Shown: piece after piece, positions 35,964 through 44,505 of the stretch
How positions within the stretch are numbered: position 1 is the first letter of the stretch
Layout of the letters: each line of letters opens with the position of its first letter
Source: Acinetobacter tianfuensis
GTDB taxonomy: Bacteria; Pseudomonadota; Gammaproteobacteria; Pseudomonadales; Moraxellaceae
Assembly: GCF_003611465.1 (NCBI RefSeq)
Contig: NZ_RAXV01000017.1
Location: forward strand, 1 to 64,000
Direction: 5' to 3'
DNA: 64,000 bases
Program-made: the position numbers and the translations under genes
Notes under the pieces: generated by a model
Database searches by the model: none
The model's input: only the letters and a program-made list of their open reading frames with translations
Told to the model about the DNA's origin: nothing

Positions 35964-36662
35964 ATGCTTAGCCCAGAAGAGTGGAGTGCACTGTATCTTT
36001 CAGCCAAAGTTGCTATTTGTTCGACTATGTTCTGCTTGCCATTTGCAATTGCACTGGCATGGGTTTTAGCGCGTTATGATTTTCATTTGAAGTTTATCGT
36101 TGAAGCCTTACTGCAAATGCCAATGGTCCTGCCGCCAGTCGTTTTGGGCTATCTGCTGCTGATTTTATTTGGCTCAAATGGCTGGATAGGACAGCTGTTA
36201 AATGCATGGGGCATACAGTTGGCATTTAATTGGAAAGGTGCCGTGCTGGCTTCGATGATTGTGGCTTTTCCGCTGATTGTGCAGCCGATCCGACTGTCAT
36301 TTCAAATGATCAATCAACAGCTCGAACAAGTTGCAGGTTCATTGGGTGCGCATCCACTCAGGGTATTTGCCAATATCAGCTTACCGTTGGCACTGCCAGG
36401 TATTTTGATTGGCAGTATTTTGGGTTTTAGCCGCAGCTTAGGTGAGTTTGGTGCAACCATTACTTTTGTGGGCAATATTCCAGATGAAACTCGAACTATA
36501 CCAATTGCCATTTATTCTTTAATCCAGCAGCCAAATGGTGAAGAGGCCGCGATGCGCCTAGTGATACTTTCATTAGCCGCGGCGTTTGGCGCACTGATTG
36601 CAAATTATTATATTTTACAAAGATATCAGCGAAAATTAGGAGCTAACCATGCTTCAGTGTGA
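35964..36662 (+). CDS. modB: Molybdate ABC transporter permease
   Basis: A 232-residue inner-membrane permease with about five helices and the EAA-loop that contacts ModC (QLEQVAGSLGAHPLRVFANISLPLALPGIL, about residues 115-145), then RSLGEFGATITFVGNIP. It begins three bases after modA and overlaps modC by 14 bases, so the three are translated together. Confidence 0.93.
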   Translation: MLSPEEWSALYLSAKVAICSTMFCLPFAIALAWVLARYDFHLKFIVEALLQMPMVLPPVVLGYLLLILFGSNGWIGQLLNAWGIQLAFNWKGAVLASMIVAFPLIVQPIRLSFQMINQQLEQVAGSLGAHPLRVFANISLPLALPGILIGSILGFSRSLGEFGATITFVGNIPDETRTIPIAIYSLIQQPNGEEAAMRLVILSLAAAFGALIANYYILQRYQRKLGANHASV

Positions 36663-37287
36663 TTTTCAGTTTCAACATGCAGATTTTACGTTGAATGCGC
36701 AGCTGCAGATGCAAGAACAGCTGCTGGGCATTATGGGGCCATCAGGCAGCGGGAAATCGACACTGTTAAAAAATCTTGTGGGTTTACTGCAGCCACAGCA
36801 AGGTTTTATCAGGCTAAATGAACGTGCTTTATTTGATGATTTACATAGGTTGAATATGCCAATGCATAAACGCCGTATTGCGCTGATATTTCAAAAGGCA
36901 TGGCTATTTCCGCATATGAATGTGCAGCAAAATTTACAGTATGCGGAAAAGCTTACTTTACAGGTAGCACAGAAATTTCAGTATACAGACATTGTGGATT
37001 TGCTTGAGTTACAGCCTTTACTTAAACGTAGAGTACATGAGCTTTCTGGCGGGGAGGCACAGCGAGTATCAATCGGCCGTGCATTGTTATCATCACCAGA
37101 TTTACTGCTTTTAGATGAGCCACTGACAGGATTAGATCGCAGGCTAAAATCGCAAATTTTGCCATTTTTAAATAATGTCAAAACACAAACGAAATTGCCC
37201 ATGCTGTATGTCACACACCATGCAGAAGAACTGGAATATTTAAATGCCCAAATCATGTATTTGGAGCAAGGCAAATTGATTACATAA
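36649..37287 (+). CDS. modC: Molybdate ABC transporter ATPase, short form
   Basis: A 212-residue nucleotide-binding subunit with Walker A GPSGSGKST near residue 31, a Q-loop in LIFQKAWLFPH, signature LSGGEAQR near 137, Walker B LLLLDEP, and the H-loop in VTHHAEE. Enterobacterial ModC is about 350 residues with a C-terminal molybdate-binding Mop/TOBE domain. That domain is absent here, so product feedback through ModC is unlikely. The overlap with modB supports coupling. Confidence 0.9.
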   Translation: MLQCDFQFQHADFTLNAQLQMQEQLLGIMGPSGSGKSTLLKNLVGLLQPQQGFIRLNERALFDDLHRLNMPMHKRRIALIFQKAWLFPHMNVQQNLQYAEKLTLQVAQKFQYTDIVDLLELQPLLKRRVHELSGGEAQRVSIGRALLSSPDLLLLDEPLTGLDRRLKSQILPFLNNVKTQTKLPMLYVTHHAEELEYLNAQIMYLEQGKLIT

Positions 37288-37311
37288 CAAGATATTAAGC
37301 TGGATAAAGAT

Positions 37312-38703
37312 ATGGATTTTTTACCTATTTCATTAAAATTGCATGATCAGCCCTGTTTGGTGGTTGGCGGCGGGGACATTGCTTACCGCAAGGCGCAGCT
37401 TTTAGTCAAAGCAGGTGCGTGTCTTTCGGTTATTTCACCTGAAATACGTGATGATTTATTGGACTTGGTTTTAGCCAGCGGCGGCAGCTATATGCAGGCA
37501 GCTTTTCAAGCCGATTTTGACCTGAATGCATATAGATTGGTTGTCGCGGCGACGGACAGTCCGGAGGTCAATGCTCAAGTTTATGAGCTGTGTGAAAAAG
37601 CCAAAGTGCTGATCAATAGTGTGGATGACACACCGCATTGCCGTTTTATGCTGCCAGCAATTATAGACCGTTCACCGCTGATGATTTCTGTAGCCAGCAA
37701 TGGCGCTTCACCCGTACTGACACGCCAAATACGTGCACAGCTGGAAAGCACAATTCCGCATGGTTTAGGCTTGCTGGCTGAGTTTTCTGGACAATGGCGC
37801 AGTACTGTAAAAGCGCAGATTTTAAGTCCAGAGGAACGCCGTGTTTTTTGGGAAAATCTGTATGCAGGCCCATTGAGAGAACAAGTATTCAGCGGTAATA
37901 TTGACGTTGCAAATCACTTAATTACAGAGGCGCTTAAAAACTGGCAAAGGCCGAAAGGCGAAGTGTACCTCGTTGGCGCTGGGCCAGGTGATCCTGAGCT
38001 TTTGACCTTAAAAGCGCTTCGCCTGATGCAGCAGGCAGATGTGATTATTTATGATCGATTGGTATCTGAGCCTATTTTAGCGTTATGCCGCAGAGATGCT
38101 GAAAAAATTTATGTCGGCAAAGCACGCTCTAACCATAGTGTGCCGCAAGATGGCATCAATGCCTTATTGGTTAAATATGCTTTAGCGGACAAACGTGTGT
38201 GCAGGCTTAAAGGAGGCGATCCGTTTATTTTTGGCCGCGGCGGTGAAGAGCTGCAGGAGCTGTGTGAGGCGAAAGTGCATTTTCAAGTCGTGCCGGGTAT
38301 TACTGCTGCTTCAGGCTGTTCAGCGTATGCAGGCATTCCGCTGACCCACCGTGATTATGCGCAAAGTGTACGTTTCTTAACAGGCCATTTAAAAGATGGT
38401 TCTCCAGAACTGCCATGGAAAGAGCTGGTCTATGAAAATCAGACCTTGGTTTTATATATGGGGCTGCTGGGGCTGGAAAAAATTTGTGAAAGCTTAATTG
38501 CCCATGGACAGCGGCCAAACATGCCCGTTGCCTTAATTTCTAAAGGCACAACACCAGAACAGAAAGTAGTCGTTGGCACATTGGCAGATATCAGCTCTAA
38601 AGTGACCGAACATCAAATCCAAGCGCCGACGTTGACTATTATCGGCGAAGTGGTCAAATTGCGTGAACAGCTGAATTGGCAGGCACAGCTTAAATACATT
38701 TAA
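37312..38703 (+). CDS. cysG: Siroheme synthase (trifunctional CysG)
   Basis: A 463-residue protein. Residues 1-205 are the precorrin-2 dehydrogenase/sirohydrochlorin ferrochelatase half (CLVVGGGDIAYRKAQLLVKAGA, then SVASNGASPVLTRQIR). Residues 215-460 are the uroporphyrinogen-III C-methyltransferase (VYLVGAGPGDPELLTLKALR, RLKGGDPFIFGRGGEE, VVPGITAASGCSAYAGIPLTHR). It makes siroheme for NirB, and sulfite reductase where present. Its position as last gene of the molybdenum operon joins both cofactors of nitrate assimilation. A strong terminator follows. Confidence 0.94.
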   Translation: MDFLPISLKLHDQPCLVVGGGDIAYRKAQLLVKAGACLSVISPEIRDDLLDLVLASGGSYMQAAFQADFDLNAYRLVVAATDSPEVNAQVYELCEKAKVLINSVDDTPHCRFMLPAIIDRSPLMISVASNGASPVLTRQIRAQLESTIPHGLGLLAEFSGQWRSTVKAQILSPEERRVFWENLYAGPLREQVFSGNIDVANHLITEALKNWQRPKGEVYLVGAGPGDPELLTLKALRLMQQADVIIYDRLVSEPILALCRRDAEKIYVGKARSNHSVPQDGINALLVKYALADKRVCRLKGGDPFIFGRGGEELQELCEAKVHFQVVPGITAASGCSAYAGIPLTHRDYAQSVRFLTGHLKDGSPELPWKELVYENQTLVLYMGLLGLEKICESLIAHGQRPNMPVALISKGTTPEQKVVVGTLADISSKVTEHQIQAPTLTIIGEVVKLREQLNWQAQLKYI

Positions 38704-38717
38704 TCGGCTTCTATCTG

Positions 38718-38758
38718 AAATAAACCTAAAGTTTTTACGGACTTTAGGTTTATTTTTT
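38718..38758 (+). terminator. Intrinsic terminator closing the moa-mod-cysG operon
   Basis: AAATAAACCTAAAGT and its exact complement form a 15-bp stem with an 8-base loop, ending in a T6 tract, 14 bases after the cysG stop. Confidence 0.92.
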
Positions 38759-38913
38759 GGACTCATTTATTTGAGGCGATACATTTAGCTGTCTAAGTGA
38801 TTTTATTTGTGCAAGTTGTCTTAAATTGTGCTTGTACTAAAGCCGAAAGTTGTCAATACTTTTGCCGCAAATTTAAGGCTGAAAAGCGGTTATTAAAAGG
38901 TTAGGTCAATACT

Positions 38914-41103
38914 GTGAAAATGCATCCTTTTTCATTCAATCAAATTCAAAAAGCATTGCTGACGGCGGGTGCATTTTCTAGTTTAAGTATCATTACAACC
39001 GCGCTCTATGCAAATACTGCACAATTAGAAACGATTACCATAACTGCCGATGCGGACAGCCCAGTACCCAAAACAGCTTTATTTGGCTTAGGCCAGCAAA
39101 CATTGGCTGAAGTTCCAGCTTCAATCAGCACAGTATCATCCAAACAAATTGCAGATCAGCACGCCAAAAATCTGGCAGATATTATTAAAAATGATGCCGC
39201 TGCAGGTGAAGGGTATGCGCCAATTGGTTACTACGGCAACTTTATGATGCGCGGTTTTTACTTAAATCTTGGTTCTAGTTACTTGATCAATGGCAGTTTG
39301 CTTCGCGGTGAGCAAAATACGGCGCTGGAAAATAAAGAGCAAGTTGAATTTTTAAAAGGTATCAGCGCGCTGCAAAGCGGTATGTCGACGCCAGGCGGTG
39401 TGATTAATTATGTGACCAAGCGTCCTGAAACTATCCGTGCGCTAACAGCAGATGCAGATAGTTATGGCGGCAGCCGTATTACTCTGGATACAGGAGATTT
39501 TTTTGGGGCAGATCAGCAGTTTGGTTATCGTGTCAATTTAGCCAAAGAAGAGATTCACCCCAATGTCGATCATGCAAATGGCGACCGCCTGTTTGGTTCA
39601 TTAGCGCTGGATTGGAATATTTCTGAGCAATCGAAACTTGAATTTGATATTGAGTCGCAGCGTCAGCGTCAGCGCTCTGTGCCCGGCTATCAGCTGCTGG
39701 ATAATGCCGCCCTGCCGCAAAATGTAGACTGGGACCGCTTGCTGGGTTACCAAAGCTGGGCTAAGCCAGTGACCACTGAAAGCTTAAATACCAGTTTAAA
39801 ATTTTCACATCAGCTGAATGACAGCTGGCAGGCCAATCTAACTGCTTCACACAGCCAAGCCATTACCGATGATTACTCGGCATTTCCTTGGGGCTGCTAT
39901 AGTTCTATTTGCCAAACAGCAGGTTTGGGCAACACATTTGACCAAAATGGCAATTATGATGTGTATGATTTTCAAGGGCCGAATGACCGCTATCAAACCA
40001 CGCAGTTTAAAGCCGGTTTAAATGGCGAAGTACAAACTGGCGCTTGGCTGCACCAGTTATCTTTTGAGCTGTCGCAGGCTTATAAACGCCATGCGCAGCA
40101 TGAAGCAATCAATGAATATGTCGGAACTGGCAATATCTATGAAGATCAGGAACAGTTTGGGCCTTCTTCTACAGGTGTATTAGGCCCCCACTATAAATCT
40201 CTAGACAGCAAGCAAACGGCGCTGAATGTGTTGGATCAAATTGATTTTAATGAACAATGGTCTGTACTGGCAGGCGGAAAGCTGCTGCACATTAATGAAA
40301 GCGCGTATGATCCTTCAGGCGAGAAAAACCGCGGTACAGATTTCAACCGTTTCTTACCGCAATTTGCAGTCATGTATCAGCCATGGGACCAGACCCATCT
40401 GTATGCATCCTATACCAAAGGTATAACAGATGGCGGTCAAGCGCCGTGGTATGCAACAGGCAATCCTGATAAAGGTATATTAGGTAATGCCTATGCAACT
40501 TTAGCGCCTACACATTCAACCCAGTATGAGCTGGGCGTTAAGCAGCAGTGGCAGTCGCTGCTGTTCAGCGCAGCATTATTTGATTTAAAACAGGATAATC
40601 AATATACCAACTTAGACAACTACTATGTCACGGAAGGCCAGCAGCACAACATTGGCTTGGAATTCAGCTTGCAAGGCGCTTTAACACCTCAGCTGGAAAT
40701 AAATTCTGCTTTAGCGCTGACACGCGCGCGTTTAGAAGATGTGCAGATTGGTGAATATGAAGGTCATCAAATGCAGAATATACCCAAAATACGTTTTGCA
40801 ACGCAGCTGGCTTATGCAGTGCCTCAAATTGAAGGACTGCGTTTACTCACAGGCATGCAATACAGCGACAGTAAAAATGCCAATAAGTTAGGCAATGTAG
40901 AAGTGCCGAGCTATACCATTTTTGATTTAGGCGCAGCATATAACTTTTATGCTTATGGTGCCGAAAATACTGTAAGGCTGAATATTGAAAACCTGACCAA
41001 TAAAAAATATTGGCGCGATGCCAGCGGATATATGGGAGATGATTATCTGTTCCTAGGCACACCGCGTACAGCCCAGCTGTCTTGGACGCTTCGTTTTAAA
41101 TAA
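38914..41103 (+). CDS. TonB-dependent receptor (siderophore-type), no visible Fur box
   Basis: A 729-residue outer-membrane receptor with a signal peptide ending near residue 33 (ALYANTA). The plug domain follows (LAEVPASISTVSSKQIADQ, FMMRGFYLNLGSSYLINGS, VEFLKGISALQSGMSTPGGVINYVTKRP), then a 22-strand barrel ending TAQLSWTLRFK. GTG 38914 has AGG eight bases upstream, while an ATG two codons later is less well spaced. The family imports ferric siderophores or other metal complexes. I found no GATAAT-type Fur box in the 155 bp upstream. Its place after modABC-cysG leaves the ligand open. Confidence 0.85.
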   Translation: MKMHPFSFNQIQKALLTAGAFSSLSIITTALYANTAQLETITITADADSPVPKTALFGLGQQTLAEVPASISTVSSKQIADQHAKNLADIIKNDAAAGEGYAPIGYYGNFMMRGFYLNLGSSYLINGSLLRGEQNTALENKEQVEFLKGISALQSGMSTPGGVINYVTKRPETIRALTADADSYGGSRITLDTGDFFGADQQFGYRVNLAKEEIHPNVDHANGDRLFGSLALDWNISEQSKLEFDIESQRQRQRSVPGYQLLDNAALPQNVDWDRLLGYQSWAKPVTTESLNTSLKFSHQLNDSWQANLTASHSQAITDDYSAFPWGCYSSICQTAGLGNTFDQNGNYDVYDFQGPNDRYQTTQFKAGLNGEVQTGAWLHQLSFELSQAYKRHAQHEAINEYVGTGNIYEDQEQFGPSSTGVLGPHYKSLDSKQTALNVLDQIDFNEQWSVLAGGKLLHINESAYDPSGEKNRGTDFNRFLPQFAVMYQPWDQTHLYASYTKGITDGGQAPWYATGNPDKGILGNAYATLAPTHSTQYELGVKQQWQSLLFSAALFDLKQDNQYTNLDNYYVTEGQQHNIGLEFSLQGALTPQLEINSALALTRARLEDVQIGEYEGHQMQNIPKIRFATQLAYAVPQIEGLRLLTGMQYSDSKNANKLGNVEVPSYTIFDLGAAYNFYAYGAENTVRLNIENLTNKKYWRDASGYMGDDYLFLGTPRTAQLSWTLRFK

Positions 41104-41109
41104 TGCTGT

Positions 41110-41148
41110 ACCTGTCTGCTGAAGAGAGATGTAGGCAGACAGGTTTTT
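41110..41148 (+). terminator. Intrinsic terminator after TonB receptor
   Basis: ACCTGTCTGC and GCAGACAGGT form a perfect 10-bp stem followed by T5, seven bases after the stop codon. Confidence 0.88.
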
Positions 41149-41215
41149 AAGCTTTGTATTGTGTACCTCGCTTTTGATCATCTAAAGCTGAAGTTTTAGT
41201 TTTATGCCGTTAGCC

Positions 41216-41914
41216 TCAGCAAATCAGCAGCAGCCGATATTCCCCATTTTTTTCAACTGGCGCTCTATGTACGCAAGGTTTAACTTGCTGTGCTGGGTGA
41301 TCGACCGCCAAGCGCCAAAGGTGGCCTAAACCTAAATTGACAGGCTGAGCTTCAGGCTTTGCCTGATAGTGCAGATCAAAAAAATACTCTTCTAAAAAAG
41401 CATCAAATTCGCTCTCAGGCCCATCATGCAATGCTTTTAGCTGTGCACGAATTTCTGGAATTAAAATCTTTTGTTCAACCTGATGGTTCGGTACGATATC
41501 GCTCGCCGCGCCGTAATAAGTACATAAAAAAGTATCTGCAGCTATCGGTGAGCGGTCTACATGAAATGAATAGACATCTGTCGATATAAACGAGAGCTCA
41601 TCATCACGCTTATAGCATTTCAGCAGATTTAATGAAGGTGAGGCGCCAAAATCGGTCAGCATCTGCATATCTTTTAAGATCGTATCCCGTGCCAGCAGGC
41701 CTTGTTCTGAAAGCTGCAGCGCTAAAAGATCAGCTGTTGATATTTCCGTGATGTCATCGACCAGCTGCAGTTTGGATACAATTTCATGAAAGTCACCTAA
41801 AAGATTTCGATGCCAGCAAATCGCGTTCATTTGCCCCTGAAAACCGGTATTAATAAGTTCTGAAAAGCTAGCTGCGACATGAATTTGAGGGTTTTCAGAA
41901 TAGGATGTTTGCAT
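41216..41914 (-). CDS. DUF1826 family protein
   Basis: A 232-residue cytoplasmic protein matching DUF1826 by overall pattern: the CWHRNL segment near residue 33, FHVDRSPIAADTFLCTYYGAASDIVPNHQ near 120-150, and the C-terminal GHLWRLAVDHPAQQVKPCVHRAPV. In Pseudomonas, as I recall, DUF1826 genes belong to Zur-controlled zinc-limitation loci. Upstream (41939-41955, minus strand AAATGTTATTATGATCA) resembles the left half of a Zur box, and 42009-42027 begins like a Fur box (GATAATGAT). Neither is convincing alone. The function is unknown. Confidence 0.75.
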   Translation of the reverse strand: MQTSYSENPQIHVAASFSELINTGFQGQMNAICWHRNLLGDFHEIVSKLQLVDDITEISTADLLALQLSEQGLLARDTILKDMQMLTDFGASPSLNLLKCYKRDDELSFISTDVYSFHVDRSPIAADTFLCTYYGAASDIVPNHQVEQKILIPEIRAQLKALHDGPESEFDAFLEEYFFDLHYQAKPEAQPVNLGLGHLWRLAVDHPAQQVKPCVHRAPVEKNGEYRLLLIC

Positions 41915-42016
41915 ATTCAGCAGGCGTAGAAAAACACTTGATCATAATAACATTTTTACTTCAACGCTGCGGACATTGGCTTTTGTAAACGAAGGGCCTG
42001 AGATACTGGATAATGA

Positions 42017-42100
42017 TTAATTGAGCAAATAATTGGTCACAATAATTGTAATTAAACTGCTGATGCAAATGATAAAAATGACCTCAAATTTTAGATTCAT
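42017..42100 (-). CDS. Putative 27-residue hydrophobic peptide
   Basis: A very short frame starts 11 bases after the stop of the siderophore-interacting protein gene on the same strand. Its AGGGA Shine-Dalgarno sequence overlaps that stop codon and is about nine bases from the ATG. It reads MNLKFEVIF, then a strongly hydrophobic stretch, and ends NYLLN, which would make one membrane helix. Coupled position and good ribosome binding site argue for translation; length and low complexity argue caution. Confidence 0.4.
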   Translation of the reverse strand: MNLKFEVIFIICISSLITIIVTNYLLN

Positions 42101-42111
42101 TTTCAAAATCC

Positions 42112-42918
42112 CTATTCTGAATCATCCATGACCTGATGGCGTTCCTGATGATAGGACTCTTCTGTATAGCCTTTTTTCCAATAGGGCACAGCATATAAAT
42201 GGCTTTTTGGGACTTTATAGCTTTGTTTAAATAGCTTCAGCAGAGACACAACTTGAGCATTTTCACCTGCAAGACTGACTGAAATCTGCTGTGCCCAATC
42301 TATTTGTGCTAAAGATGCCTTAACTGTTTCCTCAAAGTCTGTACTTTTCAGATGCCAATGCAGCTTCACACCTGCAGGATGCTTTAATGCAATACGGTCT
42401 CGTTCATCTTCTATTTCAATCCAAGCCTCACCGCATGCATGTTCTGGCAGAAGTTCTAAACAGGCGGCAATCATAGGCAGTGCAGATAAATCACCGATAA
42501 AAATCCAATAGTCTGCTGCTGGATGAAAACGTGAACGTCCGCCAGGACCAGCTAAGCCTAATACTTGCCCTTTTTCTGCATGGACCGCCCAATGAGCTGC
42601 AGCGCCGTATTCTGCATGACGTACAAAATCGACAACTAATAATTGTTCCTCCGCTAAAAAGTCGCGGATGGTATAGGTGCGGGTGTTCGGTTTTTTGCCC
42701 TCAGGCCATGAAACTTTACCGTGCTTATTACGATAAGGCAGCAATGGTTTTAACTCAGGCTGTTCTGGGAAAAATAATTTAATGTGTGCGCCATTTTGAT
42801 TTTTAGGGAAGTCTGTGAAGTCTTTACTTGAAAAGTAGATTCGCTGCAGATGCGGCGATAATTGCTCTACAGCATGAACATAAATATGGCGCGGTAAATT
42901 TGGAGAAGGCAAAGCCAT
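42112..42918 (-). CDS. Siderophore-interacting protein (FAD-dependent ferric-siderophore reductase)
   Basis: A 268-residue cytoplasmic flavoprotein of the SIP/ViuB/YqjH family. It has the FAD-binding RTYTIRDF motif near residue 79, VDFVRHAEYGAAAHWA near 95, LGLAGPGGRSRF near 117 and WIFIGDLSALPMIAA near 135, then the C-terminal SIP domain ending in WKKGYTEE. It releases iron from imported ferric catecholates by reduction. It diverges from the condensation-domain gene across an intergenic region with a Fur box, so it belongs to the siderophore locus. Confidence 0.9.
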   Translation of the reverse strand: MALPSPNLPRHIYVHAVEQLSPHLQRIYFSSKDFTDFPKNQNGAHIKLFFPEQPELKPLLPYRNKHGKVSWPEGKKPNTRTYTIRDFLAEEQLLVVDFVRHAEYGAAAHWAVHAEKGQVLGLAGPGGRSRFHPAADYWIFIGDLSALPMIAACLELLPEHACGEAWIEIEDERDRIALKHPAGVKLHWHLKSTDFEETVKASLAQIDWAQQISVSLAGENAQVVSLLKLFKQSYKVPKSHLYAVPYWKKGYTEESYHQERHQVMDDSE

Positions 42919-43022
42919 GATATTTCTGCTTTTAAGGGTTTAGGGTCTAAAAGACGGGTTAAATATAACAAGCCAATACAGCCAAGCATGTTTTATTAAA
43001 GTAATGTAAATGAGTATTGTTT

Positions 43023-43041
43023 GCAAATGATAATGGTTGTA
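43023..43041. promoter_or_regulatory. Fur box between the SIP and condensation-domain genes
   Basis: GCAAATGATAATGGTTGTA matches the 19-bp Fur consensus GATAATGATAATCATTATC at 13 positions, including an intact central AATGATAAT. It can serve both divergent genes. Confidence 0.65.
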
Positions 43042-43146
43042 TTTTGTTGCTGCGCGGCCCAACCTCGATCAGTCTGTGCACGCTATATAAATAAACTCTA
43101 ATTTTTATACATGCTGATAAAAATTATCAAATCAACGGTATTACAC

Positions 43147-44469
43147 ATGCAAACCATCGATTCTTTAGCTCTTTTAACTCGCGCTCAACATAGTATGTGG
43201 AAGGGGCATCATCATCATGGTAGTTACCCATTTCATACTGCAGAATGGCTAGTTATAGAAGGTCCTCTTGACCGTGAACTGTTTCACCGCGCTATTGAGT
43301 TAACATTAAAAGAGGCTAAATCATTACATTGGCGCGCCTTTGAACAAGACGCTAAGGTTTATCGTATCGATGATGTAGCAGTACGCGGGCCGCAATTTGC
43401 AGATTTATCGCATTTAGATGAGCAAGGTATTTTGGATTGGGCTGATCGAGCGGTAGAACCGCCTTTTGATTTAAGCACAGGCCATTTATATGATTATGTT
43501 TTTGCGCATTTGGATGAACAGAAATATGGCCTGTTTTTTAGAGCGCATCATGTTGCTTTAGATGGCTATGCTTATGGTTTGATGATTCATCGTTTTTTAG
43601 ATTATTACCAGTCTTTAAAACATGATTCTGAACTGAAAAACAAACCCTTTGATCATTTTGATCAGTTTTTAGCAGATGAACAGCGCTATTTGGCATCATC
43701 AAAGGCAGAAAAAGATTTACAGTTTTGGCGTGATAATTTTTCACATCATTTAGCGCCTAAAAAACGTTTAAAACGCAAGCTAAAACAGCCTTTTTATCAA
43801 GGGCCTCGGTATGAAGATGTCATTGACTGGGAGACGCAGCAGAAGATGAATGCTTTGGCAGCTGAACTGAAACTCCCAAGCGCAATGATTGTCATGGCCG
43901 TTATGATGAGTTATTTGGTTAAACAGTCTGGTGACCCTCAGCAGTGTTTTGGTGTACCTATGATGTCGCGTTTAGGAACAGCCGCGATGCGGATTCCTTG
44001 TTTAGTCATGAATATTCTGCCGCTGCGTTTGGCTGGAACAGGTCAGGAAAATCTTGCGGAAACAGTGCAGCTGCTTGTGCAGCGGTTTGCAGAAATTAGG
44101 CCGCATCAAAACAGCTATTTTGAGCAAATGCGTTTTGTATTAGATGGTTTTGATCCTTTTGAAAATATCCTGTTTGGCCCGATTGTAAATTGGATTCCAT
44201 ATCCGCTTCCAGAGTATTTTGAAGGATGCCATTTAACCAAAACAACAATTTCTGCTGGGCCAATTGAAGACTTTGATATTGCCATTACCAATAAATTTGT
44301 AGATGGCATAGAGCGTTTATATCTTGCAGTGGACGGTCATAAGGAACTTTATGATGTTCAAGCTTTAGCTGAATATTGGCATGATTTTATGCGGATCCTG
44401 CGTTTATGGCTGCAGCAGCCTGACTTGCGGGCAGTTCAATTAGAAATTGAAAAAAAACTGCCAGACTAA
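43147..44469 (+). CDS. Free-standing NRPS condensation domain (VibH-like amide synthase)
   Basis: A 440-residue single condensation domain with no adenylation or carrier modules. ATG 43147 (MQTIDSLALLTRAQHSMW) gives the usual domain start, whereas an ATG 12 codons upstream lacks support. The catalytic HHxxxDG motif is HHVALDG at residues 134-140. An MSRLGTAAMRIPCLVMNILPLRL segment in the expected latch/core region also fits. The usual DFGWG motif is not obvious. VibH joins carrier-bound 2,3-dihydroxybenzoate to the free polyamine norspermidine. With a diamine-forming decarboxylase in this locus, the analogous reaction here would be DHB plus a diamine. Confidence 0.82.
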   Translation: MQTIDSLALLTRAQHSMWKGHHHHGSYPFHTAEWLVIEGPLDRELFHRAIELTLKEAKSLHWRAFEQDAKVYRIDDVAVRGPQFADLSHLDEQGILDWADRAVEPPFDLSTGHLYDYVFAHLDEQKYGLFFRAHHVALDGYAYGLMIHRFLDYYQSLKHDSELKNKPFDHFDQFLADEQRYLASSKAEKDLQFWRDNFSHHLAPKKRLKRKLKQPFYQGPRYEDVIDWETQQKMNALAAELKLPSAMIVMAVMMSYLVKQSGDPQQCFGVPMMSRLGTAAMRIPCLVMNILPLRLAGTGQENLAETVQLLVQRFAEIRPHQNSYFEQMRFVLDGFDPFENILFGPIVNWIPYPLPEYFEGCHLTKTTISAGPIEDFDIAITNKFVDGIERLYLAVDGHKELYDVQALAEYWHDFMRILRLWLQQPDLRAVQLEIEKKLPD

Positions 44470-44478
44470 GTCTGGCAG
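44458..44478. terminator. Palindrome at convergent gene ends
   Basis: CTGCCAGACT-A-AGTCTGGCAG overlaps the stop codon of the condensation-domain gene and precedes the end of entA. Symmetry suggests a bidirectional 3'-end hairpin, but there is no T-run. Confidence 0.4.
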
Positions 44479-44505
44479 ATCATATTCGGCAGTTGTCCTG
44501 CAGGT

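Noticed and set aside
41359..41589. 76-codon plus-strand frame opposite the DUF1826 gene
   Set aside because: Lies wholly antisense within a gene with clear family motifs; no ribosome site or independent evidence.
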